Source: Palsa-504 sp050011155 (GTDB lineage Bacteria; Actinomycetota; Actinomycetes; Streptosporangiales; Streptosporangiaceae). From it: 64,000 nt of DNA. Made by a program: the position numbers and the translations under genes. How positions within the stretch are numbered: position 1 is the stretch's first letter; every line of letters starts with the position of its first letter. The notes below the pieces were generated by a model. The model saw nothing but the letters and a program-made list of their open reading frames with translations, did no database searches and was not told where the DNA came from. Below, piece by piece: positions 44,552-52,695 of the stretch. The stretch spans positions 9,350 to 73,349 of the forward strand of contig JBEKJP010000039.1 of assembly GCA_050011155.1 (NCBI GenBank), given 5' to 3'.

Positions 44552-45949
44552 ATGTCCCAGATTGACGGGTTTGTCATCGCGGCCGAGCCCGCCGCGCACT
44601 TCGGCCCCGGCGCCGTCGGTGAACTGCCCGCGATCGTCCGGGCCGCCGGCGCGGACCAGGTGGTCGTGGTGACCGACGCGGCCCTCGCGACGGCCCCGGT
44701 GATCGAGAAGGTGCTGGCCGTACTGGCCGAAGCGGGCCTGCCGGCCCGCCTGTTCGCCGGTGTGCACCCCACTCCCACCCCCGGTGACCTGGCCGCCGGC
44801 GCGGGCACCGTAGCCGGAGCGGCCGCCGACGCCGCCACCGCATCCGCCGCCGCGTCCGCCGCGTCCGCCGCGTCCGCGTCCGCCGCCGCCGTCGCCGCGA
44901 TGCTCACCCCCTCCGCCCCCCTCGTCGCGCCCCACCCCTCCACTCTCTCCGGGTCCACTCTCTCCGGGTCCACTCTCTACCGGCCGCCTCCGCCCGCCGG
45001 GCCGTCCTACCTCTCCGGGCCGCAGGCCGTACTCCAGCCCGCCGCGCCGCTTCCGCTCGCGTCCGCGTTGCTGGCCGGACCGCGGATCGCGCTGGTGGCG
45101 GTGGGCAGCGGGGCCCCCGTCGACGCGGCCAAGGGCATCGCGATCGCCGCGGCCAGTGACTTCGCGGGGCCCGCGCTGCCGATCGTGGCCGTGCCGGTCC
45201 CGGCCGGAACCGGGGCCGAGACCAGCGCCCTCGGCCTGATCGCCGATCCGGCCGACGGCCGTACGTTCTACGTGGGCCACGCCGGCACGATGCCGGCCGC
45301 GGCGATCCTCGACCCGGAGCTGGCCGCGGACGTGCCGCCGGCCGTGATCGCCGGATGCGGCCTGGACGCACTGACCCGCGCGCTGGAGTCCTACCTGGCA
45401 CTGCGCCCCAACCCGTGGTCGGACGGGATCGCGCTGCAGGCCATCCGGATGGTCGCGGCTAGCCTGCCGCGGGCCGTCATGGACGGCACGGACCTGGCGG
45501 CCCGGTCGCAGCTGCTGCTGGCCGCGCACATGGCGGGCGTCGCGACCGCCAGCACCGGCCTCGGCCTGTGCCACGCGATCGGCCGCTCGCTCGGCACCCG
45601 CTGGGACATCGCGCGCGGCGCGGCCCTGGCCATGCTGCTGCCCGAGGTGCTCCGCTTCGACCTGCCGGCCCGCCTCGAGCGGATGGCCGACGTCGCCTTC
45701 GCCCTCGGCGTCGGTGACACCCACGCGGACACCTGGCTCAACGCGGAGGCCGCTATCGGCGCGGTGACCGCGCTGCGGGACGACGTCGGGCTGAACCGGC
45801 TGATGAGCGACTTCGGCATCACCGAGGCCGATTTCGCCCAGATCTGCGCCGATGCCCTCGCCGACGAGGTACTGGCCAGCACCCCGCGCCCGGCCGCCGC
45901 GGACGACATCCGCGCCATCCTCCTAGCCGTCGCTGGTCAGCCCCGCTGA
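44552..45949 (+). CDS. Iron-alcohol-dehydrogenase family protein with lost metal ligands and low-complexity insert
   Basis: A 465-residue protein of the Fe-ADH/glycerol dehydrogenase fold: AVGELPAIV start, VPAGTGAETSALGLI, CGLDALTRALESYL, LCHAIGRSLGTRWDIARG. Family metal ligands are Asp plus three His. Here D272 and H341 remain, but the DALTH His is R276 and the PHG-loop His is R355. The nucleotide motif GGGSxxD appears as VGSGAPVDAAK. Residues about 88-175 are an Ala/Ser-rich insert with a 15-bp DNA repeat. ATG at 44552 has AGGAG 6 bases upstream. It is probably co-transcribed with the lyase-like gene 125 bases before it. Confidence 0.75.
   Translation: MSQIDGFVIAAEPAAHFGPGAVGELPAIVRAAGADQVVVVTDAALATAPVIEKVLAVLAEAGLPARLFAGVHPTPTPGDLAAGAGTVAGAAADAATASAAASAASAASASAAAVAAMLTPSAPLVAPHPSTLSGSTLSGSTLYRPPPPAGPSYLSGPQAVLQPAAPLPLASALLAGPRIALVAVGSGAPVDAAKGIAIAAASDFAGPALPIVAVPVPAGTGAETSALGLIADPADGRTFYVGHAGTMPAAAILDPELAADVPPAVIAGCGLDALTRALESYLALRPNPWSDGIALQAIRMVAASLPRAVMDGTDLAARSQLLLAAHMAGVATASTGLGLCHAIGRSLGTRWDIARGAALAMLLPEVLRFDLPARLERMADVAFALGVGDTHADTWLNAEAAIGAVTALRDDVGLNRLMSDFGITEADFAQICADALADEVLASTPRPAAADDIRAILLAVAGQPR
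44939..44983 (+). repeat. 15-bp tandem repeat, three units
   Basis: tccactctctccggg at 44939-44953 and 44954-44968, and a variant at 44969-44983, encoding STLSG, STLSG and STLYR inside the insert of the Fe-ADH-like protein. Confidence 0.9.
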
Positions 45950-45974
45950 TCTCCGCCGACCTTCCGCTGGCCGT

Positions 45975-46148
45975 CGCCGGGCCGGCCTCGCGATCGAGGC
46001 GAGCCTGATCTCCTGGTACGGGGGTAACGACTACGTCACCACCCGCCTGTTCACCGACATCCCCGACGGCCCGGCCCGGCGTACCGAGATCGGCTACGAC
46101 ACGGCCCGCATAGGTCACGAGATGCGCACCCTGGGCCGGGGCTACTGA
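45975..46148 (+). pseudogene. Unidentified C-terminal coding remnant
   Basis: The frame ending at TGA 46146-46148 encodes SLISWYGGNDYVTTRLFTDI followed by PDGPARR, EIGYDTARIGHEM and a stop. It has the amino-acid balance of a real protein end, with good third-position GC, but no start or upstream domain. I do not recognise the family. It begins right after the preceding gene, so the 5' part seems deleted. Confidence 0.4.
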
Positions 46149-46165
46149 CCACGACGATGGAGCAT
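46147..46165. repeat. 19-bp direct repeat, copy 1
   Basis: gaccacgacgatggagcat, exactly repeated at 46810-46828. A shorter version (atggagcat) recurs at 46475. Each contains an ATG that opens a short frame starting Met-Glu-His. Confidence 0.7.
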
Positions 46166-46709
46166 GTTTCCTGTGAGTGTTCGCCGCTTGCCGGTGAGCG
46201 TCCCGGTCGCGGTGCCAGTGGTGCTCGCGGTGCTTGCGGTGCTGTGCCTGGTGCACTCCCGGCGTGCACTCCCGGCGGCCGCGGCGGCGCTGCCGGACGT
46301 GCTCCGTGTGCCCCGGGCCACGCTCTAGCGTGGCCCGGGCGCCACGCACCACCTGAGCCGCACCCGAGCCGGAGCCGGCCCCGGCCTCCCCGCACCCGGC
46401 ACGCGCCCGCCCGCTAGCCCCGGGACACGGGCGCCCGCCCGCCGCACGAGCCCTCACTCCGGCAGAGCCACACCCATGGAGCATCGCGGTGGCCGGGACC
46501 CAATGTCAGGATTTAAGGAAGCTCTGCGTGCCCCCTATCCAGGGAGTTTCTGCTGGCCGGGGCCGTTTCACAGCGGGCGGGGCGGCACCAGGGGAGCAAC
46601 GTGGGCGCGCGCCGGCTGCGGCAGAACCGCCGCGGCATCCCGGCCACGCCACAGCAAGCCCGTTATATCCCCTCATGCCTCAACTTCAGGTTGAGACATT
46701 CCGCGTGTA

Positions 46710-46725
46710 GACCATGATCATGGTC
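46710..46725. promoter_or_regulatory. Perfect 16-bp palindrome gaccatgatcatggtc
   Basis: Fully symmetric with no spacer. It shares its catgatcatg core with the inverted repeat at 10795-10848. It could be an operator or a recurrent intergenic element. Confidence 0.45.
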
Positions 46726-46809
46726 AGTTCCGGTCGATATCCGGCCGTTTCTGCCCGCGATCATGGAACAGCACGACGCGAGGGTGCCGCCTTCCTGGCA
46801 TTTGGCCGG

Positions 46810-46828
46810 GACCACGACGATGGAGCAT
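46810..46828. repeat. 19-bp direct repeat, copy 2
   Basis: Second exact copy of gaccacgacgatggagcat, 663 bases after the first. Confidence 0.7.
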
Positions 46829-46894
46829 TGCCGTGGTTGCGGCGGTCCGGGACTGCGCGGGAGCTGGTGCCGGTGGTGCGGGAGCGGCCGCTGA
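46820..46894 (+). CDS. Possible 24-residue double-CxxC micro-protein or zinc-ribbon fragment
   Basis: Starting at the ATG in the second 19-bp repeat, a 25-codon frame encodes MEHCRGCGGPGLRGSWCRWC plus four residues. C4-x2-C7 and C17-x2-C20 have the spacing of a minimal zinc ribbon. There is no clear ribosome-binding site. It may be a real micro-protein, a decayed zinc-ribbon domain, or chance in GC-rich DNA. Confidence 0.2.
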   Translation: MEHCRGCGGPGLRGSWCRWCGSGR

Positions 46895-46928
46895 GGCGCG
46901 CGGTGTGGCTGGCCCGCCTGCCAGGCCA

Positions 46929-46962
46929 GGCCCGGCCCGGCCCGGCCGGGCCGGGCCGGGCC
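46929..46962. repeat. 34-bp perfect GC palindrome
   Basis: Made of cccgg units, symmetric about 46945/46946 without a spacer. It consists only of G and C and could extrude as a cruciform or block transcription upstream of hutI. Confidence 0.85.
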
Positions 46963-47192
46963 CGGCCGGGTACCAGCTGGCCGGCTCACTTGAGAAAGGC
47001 CGCACCCATGTCACATCGACCCGGTCCGCCACACGGCCGGGACCGATTCCAGACCCGGGCAGCATCCCCGTACCGGGCAGGCTGCCACGCGCGATGGCGC
47101 GGACGGGACAAGAGGGGCGGGTTAGGTCACGAGGCCGGGCGCCATATCGGCCTCATGATCTACAAGACGCGATCAGGTGGCAAGCTGGTGGC

Positions 47193-48377
47193 GTGTCTGA
47201 TCCGCCGAGCACGCTGATCACCGGGATCGGTGAGCTGGTCACCAACGACGCGGCCGAGGGCGCCTTCGCCGCGGTCGCCGACGCAGCGCTGGTCATCGAG
47301 GGGGACCGGGTGGCGTGGACCGGCCCCGCGTCGCGCCCGCCCGCCGCCGACGCGGTGGTGGACGCGGCCGGCCGGGCCGTCCTGCCTGGCTTCACGGACT
47401 CGCACGCGCACCTGATCTTCGCGGGGGAGCGCAGCGCGGAGTTCGCCGCCCGGATGGCGGGCCGCCCGTACCGGGCCGGCGGCATCCTGAGTACCATGGC
47501 GGCGACCCGGTCCGCCCCGGACGCCGTGCTGCGCGCGAACCTGCGACGGCTGGCAGGCGAGATGCTCCGCCAGGGCACGACCACGTTCGAGTGCAAGTCC
47601 GGATACGGCCTCACCGTGGCCGACGAGGCCCGCGCGCTCGCGCTCGCCGCCGAGGTCACCCCCGAGGTCACCTACCTGGGCGCGCACGTGGTGCCGCCCG
47701 AATTCGCCGCCGACCCGGCCGGTTACGTCGACCTGGTGCGCGGCCCGATGCTGGACGCCTGCGCGCCGTCCGCCCGCTGGATCGACGTGTTCTGCGAGGA
47801 CGGCGCGTTCGGCGCGGACGAGGCGGCCGCGATCCTGGCCGCGGGCCAGGCCGCGGGCCTGGCCGCCCGAGTGCACGCCAACCAGCTCGGACCGGGCCCC
47901 GGCGTCCGGGTGGCCGCCGAGGCGGGCGCCGCGTCGGCCGACCACTGCACGTTCCTGACCGACGCCGACGTGGACGCCCTGGTGTCCGCCGGAGTGGTCG
48001 CGACCCTGCTGCCCGGCGTGGAGTTCAGCTGCAGGCAGCCCTTCCCGCGGGCGCGCCGGCTACTCGACGCCGGCGCCACCGTGGCCCTGGCCACCGACTG
48101 CAACCCGGGTTCCTGCTTCACGAGCAGCATGCCGTTCTGCATCGCGCTGGCCGTGCGCGAGATGGGGATGACCACCGAAGAAGCGGTCTGGTCCGCCACC
48201 GCCGGCGGTGCCCGGGCGCTGCGCCGCACGGACGTCGGCCACCTGCGCCCGGGCGCCCAGGCCGACCTGATCCTGCTCGACGCGCCCTCGCACGCCTACC
48301 TGGCCTACCGCCCCGGCGTCCCCCAGATCGCCGCCGTCTGGCAAGCCGGCCGCCTGGCCGCGGGCTCGGTGCCCTAG
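47193..48377 (+). CDS. hutI: Imidazolonepropionase
   Basis: Hydrolyses 4-imidazolone-5-propionate to N-formimino-glutamate in histidine breakdown. 394 residues, of normal length. Visible are the metal H-x-H in FTDSHAHLIFAGERSAEF, substrate-loop FECKSGYGL, a metal His in TYLGAHVVP, VHANQLGPGPGV, and the catalytic/metal Asp in LATDCNPGS with SMPFCIALAV. GTG start at 47193; the longer open frame upstream lacks coding character. hutU is absent from the window, and the only lyase homologue nearby lacks its cofactor motif. Confidence 0.92.
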   Translation: MSDPPSTLITGIGELVTNDAAEGAFAAVADAALVIEGDRVAWTGPASRPPAADAVVDAAGRAVLPGFTDSHAHLIFAGERSAEFAARMAGRPYRAGGILSTMAATRSAPDAVLRANLRRLAGEMLRQGTTTFECKSGYGLTVADEARALALAAEVTPEVTYLGAHVVPPEFAADPAGYVDLVRGPMLDACAPSARWIDVFCEDGAFGADEAAAILAAGQAAGLAARVHANQLGPGPGVRVAAEAGAASADHCTFLTDADVDALVSAGVVATLLPGVEFSCRQPFPRARRLLDAGATVALATDCNPGSCFTSSMPFCIALAVREMGMTTEEAVWSATAGGARALRRTDVGHLRPGAQADLILLDAPSHAYLAYRPGVPQIAAVWQAGRLAAGSVP

Positions 48378-48392
48378 AAGATCTAGGCGCCC

Positions 48393-48959
48393 CTAAAGCC
48401 GGGCGGGCAGGTACCGGCCCCGGAAGCGGATGAGCGGCTCCCCGGCCGCCGACAGGTACGCCACGCCCGTCACTCCCGCGATGACCAGCAGGTGGTCCCC
48501 GGCCGTGACCAGCCGCTCGGCCGCGCACTCCACCGCGGCCAGCCCGCCCTCGGCGATCAGCGCCCCGGAGTCCCGCCCGCGCCGGTGCGGCACGTCGTCG
48601 AGCATCAGCCGGGCCCCTGGCCGTCCGGCGGCCGCGAACCGCCCGGCCAGCACTCGCTGCCCGGCCGCGAGCAGCGTCACCGCGAACCGCGTCACCGGCT
48701 CATCCGGCCGGCTGAACAGCTCCGCCGGGTAAGAACCGGACATCAGCGACACCAGCACCAACGGAGGTTCGGCCGACACCGGGCAGAACGCGCTGACCGT
48801 GACCCCGACATCATCCCGCCCGTCCGCCACCGTCAGCAGCGTGACCGCCCCCGCCCAGACCCCCCGCGCCCCAGCCCAGCTCTCCGCCCACGACCCCGCC
48901 CCCAGCTCACCCCCGCCACCGGCCCCAGTCACGTCCCCGCCGCGAGCCTCAGCATCCAT
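48393..48959 (-). CDS. Flavin reductase-like FMN-binding protein
   Basis: A protein of about 188 residues with the flavin-reductase-like split-barrel: VTLLTVADGRDDVGVTVSAF, PPLVLVSLMSGSYPAELF, RFAVTLLAAGQRVLAGRFA, and DHLLVIAGVTGVAY near the end. It probably supplies reduced FMN to a monooxygenase or is a stand-alone FMN protein. The first 30 residues are Gly/Ala-rich. ATG at 48959 is chosen; GTG at 48968 is possible. Convergent with hutI. Confidence 0.8.
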   Translation of the reverse strand: MDAEARGGDVTGAGGGGELGAGSWAESWAGARGVWAGAVTLLTVADGRDDVGVTVSAFCPVSAEPPLVLVSLMSGSYPAELFSRPDEPVTRFAVTLLAAGQRVLAGRFAAAGRPGARLMLDDVPHRRGRDSGALIAEGGLAAVECAAERLVTAGDHLLVIAGVTGVAYLSAAGEPLIRFRGRYLPARL

Positions 48960-49084
48960 GCCAGCCACGCTAGTACCAGCCGACTGCCCGCGACGCTCAA
49001 CTACACAGGCGTGAAAGGCGGCCGCCGCGCCGCGCGAGGTAACGCTGTCAGCACGTCAGCGGGGCGAGATGATGGCTCGTTCGG

Positions 49085-50830
49085 TCAGCGGATGATCAAG
49101 TGGCCGGGAAGGGACAGCGGTCCGTACGGCGACAGGCCCGCGCTGGCCGCCCAGCGCCAGGCCGGGCCCCAACCCGAGAACCCCGAGAAGCCGGAGAAGG
49201 CGCCGAGGTCGAGCGTGGTCGCGGCGGCCGGGCGGGACTCGCTGGAGTCCGGCGGCCGGATCTGGTCGAACGGGGTCATCCGGGGGTAGGTGCGCAGCGG
49301 CGCGTCGGTCGGCAGGCCGGCCCGGCGGCGTGCGATTCCCGCCGCGACCGTCATCCCGCCGAGCTCGTCCACCAGGCCGTTCTGTGCGGCGTCGGCGCCG
49401 GTCCAGACCCGGCCGCGGGCGATCTCGTGCACCTGCTCCGCCGTCATCCGGCGGCCCGAGGCCACCTTCTGGGTGAAGTCACGGTAGATCGCGTCGAGCC
49501 AGGTGTTGATCCGCTGCCAGTCGTCCTCGCTGAACGGGTGGGCGGGCGCGAACATGTTCGCCCCGCGGCCCACGGACACCGAATCAGTGGTGATGCCGGC
49601 CTTCTCGAAGGCCTCCTGGAACACGGGCTTGCCCATGATCACGCCGATCGAGCCGGTCAGCGTGCCCGGTTGCGCCACGATGGCGTCGGCCGCCATCGAG
49701 ATGTAGTACCCGCCCGAGGCGGCCACGTCGCCCATCGAGACGACCACCGGCTTGCCCGCCGCGCGGGTCCTGACCACCTCGCGCCAGATCGTGTCGGAGG
49801 CCACGGCCGATCCGCCGGGGCTGTTGACCCGCAGCAGCACCGCCCGGACCCGTTCGTCCGAGGTCGCCGCGCGCAGAGCGGCCGATACCGTGTCCGAGCC
49901 GATCGAACTGCCGCCCAGTGGGCTCCGCCCGCTGCGGCCCGACCGGATGGGGCCGGACGCGTGGATCACCGCGATGAAGCGCTCGCGCGGGATCGGCAGC
50001 TTCATGGCTCGCTGGGTCAGCGCGTGCGTCCGCTGATAGCGGCCGACGTACTGCAAGATGGCGTCCTTGCCCGCCTCCTTGCGTACATCCGCGTAGACCT
50101 CGTCCCGGTAGCCGAGCGCGTCGACCAGGCCTTCGGCTAGGGCGTCCTCGGCCAGGAACGGCCCGCGGTCGAGCAGTTCGCGGGCCTGTTCACCGGTCTT
50201 GCCGCGGCGCGCGGCGATAGCGCTGCTGATCTGCTCGGCGATCGAGACGGCCAGGCGCTCGTTGGCCTCGCGGCTGGGCTCGGTGAAGCCGCGTTCGGTC
50301 AGGTTGTCGGCGGCCGACTTGTACTCGTGCCGCTTCGCGCTCTGGAAGCTGACGCCGACCTTGGCCAGCGCGTCGTGCAGGAAGACCTGCTCGACCGCGA
50401 CCCCGGTGAGCCCGAGCGTGCCGGAAGGCTGCAGGTAGATCCGGTCGAACGCGGTGGCCAGGTAGTACGGCACGCTGCCGCCGGTGAACTCGCCGAAGGA
50501 CTCGGACCAGGCCACGGTGAGCTTGCCGGTCTCGCGGAACGCGCCGATCGCCTCGCGCAGCTCCTGGACCCGGGCCAGCCCGATTCCGCTGCCGCCGACC
50601 TTGACCACCAGCGCGCGGACCCGGTCGTCCTGGCCGGCCCGGCGCAGGCCCTCGAGGACGTCGGACAGCCTCAGCTTGCGCCGGGACATGAACGCGGACA
50701 GCGGGTCGGCGACCGGTCCTTCGGCGATGCCGTCGGTCAGGTCGAGCTCGAGGATCAGCGGCGCCGTCTGGTGCTGCCGTAGCCTGGATACCTGGTCGGT
50801 AAGCTGCCGGACGAGTTGCACGTCTGCCAT
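49085..50830 (-). CDS. sppA: Signal peptide peptidase SppA, long (67K) form without membrane anchor
   Basis: A 581-residue double-domain serine protease of family S49. The catalytic Lys is in SAKRHEYKSAADNLTERGF of the N-terminal half. The nucleophile Ser is in MGDVAASGGYYISMAADAIV of the C-terminal half, preceded by RVNSPGGSAVASD. E. coli SppA degrades cleaved signal peptides at the membrane. This protein has no visible signal or transmembrane helix, so it is probably cytosolic or peripherally bound. The C terminus holds a small FSGFSGFSGWG repeat. Start ATG at 50830. Confidence 0.9.
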   Translation of the reverse strand: MADVQLVRQLTDQVSRLRQHQTAPLILELDLTDGIAEGPVADPLSAFMSRRKLRLSDVLEGLRRAGQDDRVRALVVKVGGSGIGLARVQELREAIGAFRETGKLTVAWSESFGEFTGGSVPYYLATAFDRIYLQPSGTLGLTGVAVEQVFLHDALAKVGVSFQSAKRHEYKSAADNLTERGFTEPSREANERLAVSIAEQISSAIAARRGKTGEQARELLDRGPFLAEDALAEGLVDALGYRDEVYADVRKEAGKDAILQYVGRYQRTHALTQRAMKLPIPRERFIAVIHASGPIRSGRSGRSPLGGSSIGSDTVSAALRAATSDERVRAVLLRVNSPGGSAVASDTIWREVVRTRAAGKPVVVSMGDVAASGGYYISMAADAIVAQPGTLTGSIGVIMGKPVFQEAFEKAGITTDSVSVGRGANMFAPAHPFSEDDWQRINTWLDAIYRDFTQKVASGRRMTAEQVHEIARGRVWTGADAAQNGLVDELGGMTVAAGIARRRAGLPTDAPLRTYPRMTPFDQIRPPDSSESRPAAATTLDLGAFSGFSGFSGWGPAWRWAASAGLSPYGPLSLPGHLIIR

Positions 50831-50876
50831 GCGGCCAGCTTACGGTGCGGAGGAGACGGGAATCGGCGGACATGAG

Positions 50877-51356
50877 ATGACGATCGTCGTAGACGTCGCC
50901 AACGTGATGGGTTCGCGGCCCGACGGCTGGTGGCGGGACCGGGCGGGCGCCGCGGTCCGGCTGCACACCCAGATCACCCGGCTGGCGGCCAGCGGCCGCG
51001 TCGTCCTGCCGGATAGCGAAGTCGTCCTGCCGGATAGCGAAGAGGCGCCCGGGAGCGCGCCCGCGTTCGTCTTGGTGCTCGAGGGTGCCGCCCGGGCCGC
51101 CATCGCGCGGCTGCCACCAGCCGCGTCCCCCGCCAGGCCCGATGCCGTCGGCCCGGCTGGTCCGCCCCGCCCCGGGGAGGTGCGCGTGGTGGAGGCGCGA
51201 GGCTCGGGAGACGACGAGATCGTGGCCGTGGTCCGCGAACTCCCCGGCCGCCGCGTAGTCGTGACCGCCGATCGCGAACTGCGGGCACGGTGCGCCGGGG
51301 CCGGCGCGGAAATCCTCGGACCCGGCTGGCTGCTCGGCCTGCTGCGCGATGCGTAG
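50877..51356 (+). CDS. NYN/PIN-like (YacP-related) nuclease-fold protein
   Basis: A 159-residue protein beginning TIVVDVANVMGSRPDGWWRD, the NYN-domain first strand with conserved Asp and Asn. It later has EARGSGDDEIVAVVREL and VVVTADRELRARCAGAGAEI, which supply the other acidic residues, as in YacP-like RNA-processing nucleases. A 21-bp exact tandem duplication (51000-51041) inserts a second VVLPDSE in the middle. The substrate is unknown. Divergent from sppA over 46 bases. Confidence 0.78.
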   Translation: MTIVVDVANVMGSRPDGWWRDRAGAAVRLHTQITRLAASGRVVLPDSEVVLPDSEEAPGSAPAFVLVLEGAARAAIARLPPAASPARPDAVGPAGPPRPGEVRVVEARGSGDDEIVAVVRELPGRRVVVTADRELRARCAGAGAEILGPGWLLGLLRDA

Positions 51357-51380
51357 GGCCGCTGCGCGATGCGTAGGGCC
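51341..51380 (+). repeat. 20-bp exact tandem duplication across the NYN gene stop
   Basis: gctgcgcgatgcgtagggcc at 51341-51360 and again at 51361-51380. The first copy includes the stop codon of the NYN gene, so the duplication does not alter the protein. Confidence 0.95.
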
Positions 51381-51427
51381 GCTGGGCCCGTGGAGCCCTC
51401 GGGACTGGTCGGCGAAGGGCGAGGCCC

Positions 51428-51465
51428 GCTCGTGACCCGGCTCCTATATCCCCAGGTCACGAGCG
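51428..51465 (+). terminator. Inverted repeat after the NYN gene
   Basis: CGCTCGTGACC (51428-51438) and GGTCACGAGCG (51455-51465) pair perfectly around a 16-base loop. It is the first of two hairpins in tandem. Confidence 0.55.
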
Positions 51466-51473
51466 AGTTAATC

Positions 51474-51504
51474 GGGCCACCCGGCCCGTTCAACCGGGTG
51501 GCCC
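51474..51504 (+). terminator. GC hairpin terminator
   Basis: GGGCCACCCGG and CCGGGTGGCCC form an 11-bp perfect stem with a 9-base loop, followed by a pyrimidine-rich stretch cacttcccctttc. It fits the end of the sppA-side plus-strand transcript. Confidence 0.65.
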
Positions 51505-51665
51505 CACTTCCCCTTTCAGGCCGACGCGCTGAGGCGCCGGAGCGAGCATCGTAGCAGCCATAAAGCCGTGTCCGCCCGAGTTAGCCGGGTACGTACGGTT
51601 TGGAAAATGCTGTGAGTTCCGGCTTTACTTGGGGCCTCCAGCCGCCTCGAACGACGAAACGGAAG

Positions 51666-51935
51666 ATGCCCGTGCTATTGCTGATCGCTGTCGTGTTTGT
51701 CCTGCTGATCTGCCTGCTGGTCGTGGCCGACCGGACCCTCAAGGTAGTCCAGCGCGGGCGCCGCCGCCGTGACGCCGCCGTGCGGCTCACTGCCGCGGCG
51801 GCCCAGGCGGAAGCCAAGGACAGACGGCGGAAGGCGACCGAGCAGGTCAGCGGAGCACTCACCTCGGTCATGCCGACCATACACGACATCGACACTCGTC
51901 ATGTGGACGAACCGGGCGATGCGGCCGCTATGTGA
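51666..51935 (+). CDS. Small single-helix membrane protein, unknown
   Basis: An 89-residue protein: one N-terminal hydrophobic helix (MPVLLLIAVVFVLLICLLVV), then a strongly basic patch (RGRRRRDAAVR), an Ala/Gln/Lys helix and a short acidic tail. I do not recognise the family. ATG at 51666 is chosen because the helix begins there. An upstream TTG at 51600 would add 22 hydrophilic residues. Confidence 0.6.
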   Translation: MPVLLLIAVVFVLLICLLVVADRTLKVVQRGRRRRDAAVRLTAAAAQAEAKDRRRKATEQVSGALTSVMPTIHDIDTRHVDEPGDAAAM

Positions 51936-52036
51936 CCTGGGAGCCCGGCCGCTCGGGCTGGCACCAGGTGCCTCACGGGTACCATCCGTCCCTGGTCCTG
52001 CTGAACCGGGAAGGGGGAGCGGGCCGGGCTGGGAAG

Positions 52037-52537
52037 ATGGGTGCCGTGCGGGTCGTGGTCCTGTCTGACACTCATGCGCCGCGCCGCTGGCGCGCGTGCC
52101 CGCCGGCCGTGGCCGGATACCTGGGCCAGGCCGACCTGATCCTGCACGCGGGCGACGTCTGCACCGCCTCGGTCCTCACCGAGCTGGCGCAGTACGCGCC
52201 GGTAACCGCCGTGGTGGGCAACAACGACGACCACAGCGTCGCCGAGTGGGGCGCCGCCGCGACGGCCGAGCTGGACCTGGACGGGCTCCGGGTGGCGATG
52301 GTGCACGACAGCGGGACCGCGGCCGGACGGATGGCGCGGCTGCGCCGCCGGTTCCCCCGCGCGGACCTGGTCGTGTTCGGGCACTCCCACATCCCGCTCG
52401 ACGAGTCCGCGTCCGGCTTGCGGATCTTCAACCCGGGATCGCCGACAGACCGCAGACGACAGCCGCGCGGCACCCTCGGCATCCTGGAGATCGACTCCGG
52501 CCGTCTCGTCGAAGCCACCATCATCCCGGTCACCTAG
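52037..52537 (+). CDS. YfcE/MJ0936-type metallophosphoesterase
   Basis: A 166-residue calcineurin-like phosphoesterase. Metal-binding motifs are VVLSDTHAP (D-x-H), LILHAGDV (GD), VVGNNDDH (GNxD in place of the more usual GNCD), MVHDSG (H) and FGHSHIPL (GHxH). Expected to hydrolyse phosphodiesters; the natural substrate is unknown. ATG at 52037 is used; a GTG at 52046 is possible. A strong terminator follows. Confidence 0.88.
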   Translation: MGAVRVVVLSDTHAPRRWRACPPAVAGYLGQADLILHAGDVCTASVLTELAQYAPVTAVVGNNDDHSVAEWGAAATAELDLDGLRVAMVHDSGTAAGRMARLRRRFPRADLVVFGHSHIPLDESASGLRIFNPGSPTDRRRQPRGTLGILEIDSGRLVEATIIPVT

Positions 52538-52566
52538 CCACCACGCGGTCGCCGCTCCCGATCGTT

Positions 52567-52602
52567 CGTCAGTTTGGGTCGCGGTAACGACCCAAACTGA
52601 CG
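52567..52602. terminator. 15-bp perfect hairpin
   Basis: CGTCAGTTTGGGTCG and CGACCCAAACTGACG with a 6-base loop, between the convergent phosphoesterase and DivIVA-like genes. It is a good bidirectional terminator. Confidence 0.8.
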
Positions 52603-52644
52603 GAAAAGCCGGATTTCCGAGCCGCACACCCCCACGCAACGCGA

Positions 52645-52683
52645 AGAGGGCGCGATACCGGCCAAGCCGGAACCGCGCCCTCT
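52645..52683 (-). terminator. Terminator of the DivIVA-like gene
   Basis: AGAGGGCGCG (52645-52654) pairs with CGCGCCCTCT (52674-52683). An inner ccggc/gccgg pair lies in the loop. It is 13 bases past the stop of the minus-strand gene. Confidence 0.7.
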
Positions 52684-52695
52684 GACAACGCGAGG

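Larger units (their letters stand above)
45950..47192. other. 1.2-kb gene-poor region with repeats and palindromes
   Basis: Between the Fe-ADH-like gene and hutI. It starts with an unidentified coding remnant (45975-46148). It holds a 19-bp direct repeat, a 16-bp and a 34-bp perfect palindrome, a third ATGGAGCAT at 46475, and a possible 24-residue zinc-ribbon-like ORF at 46820-46894. Codon use over the rest is not convincing on either strand. Confidence 0.55.
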
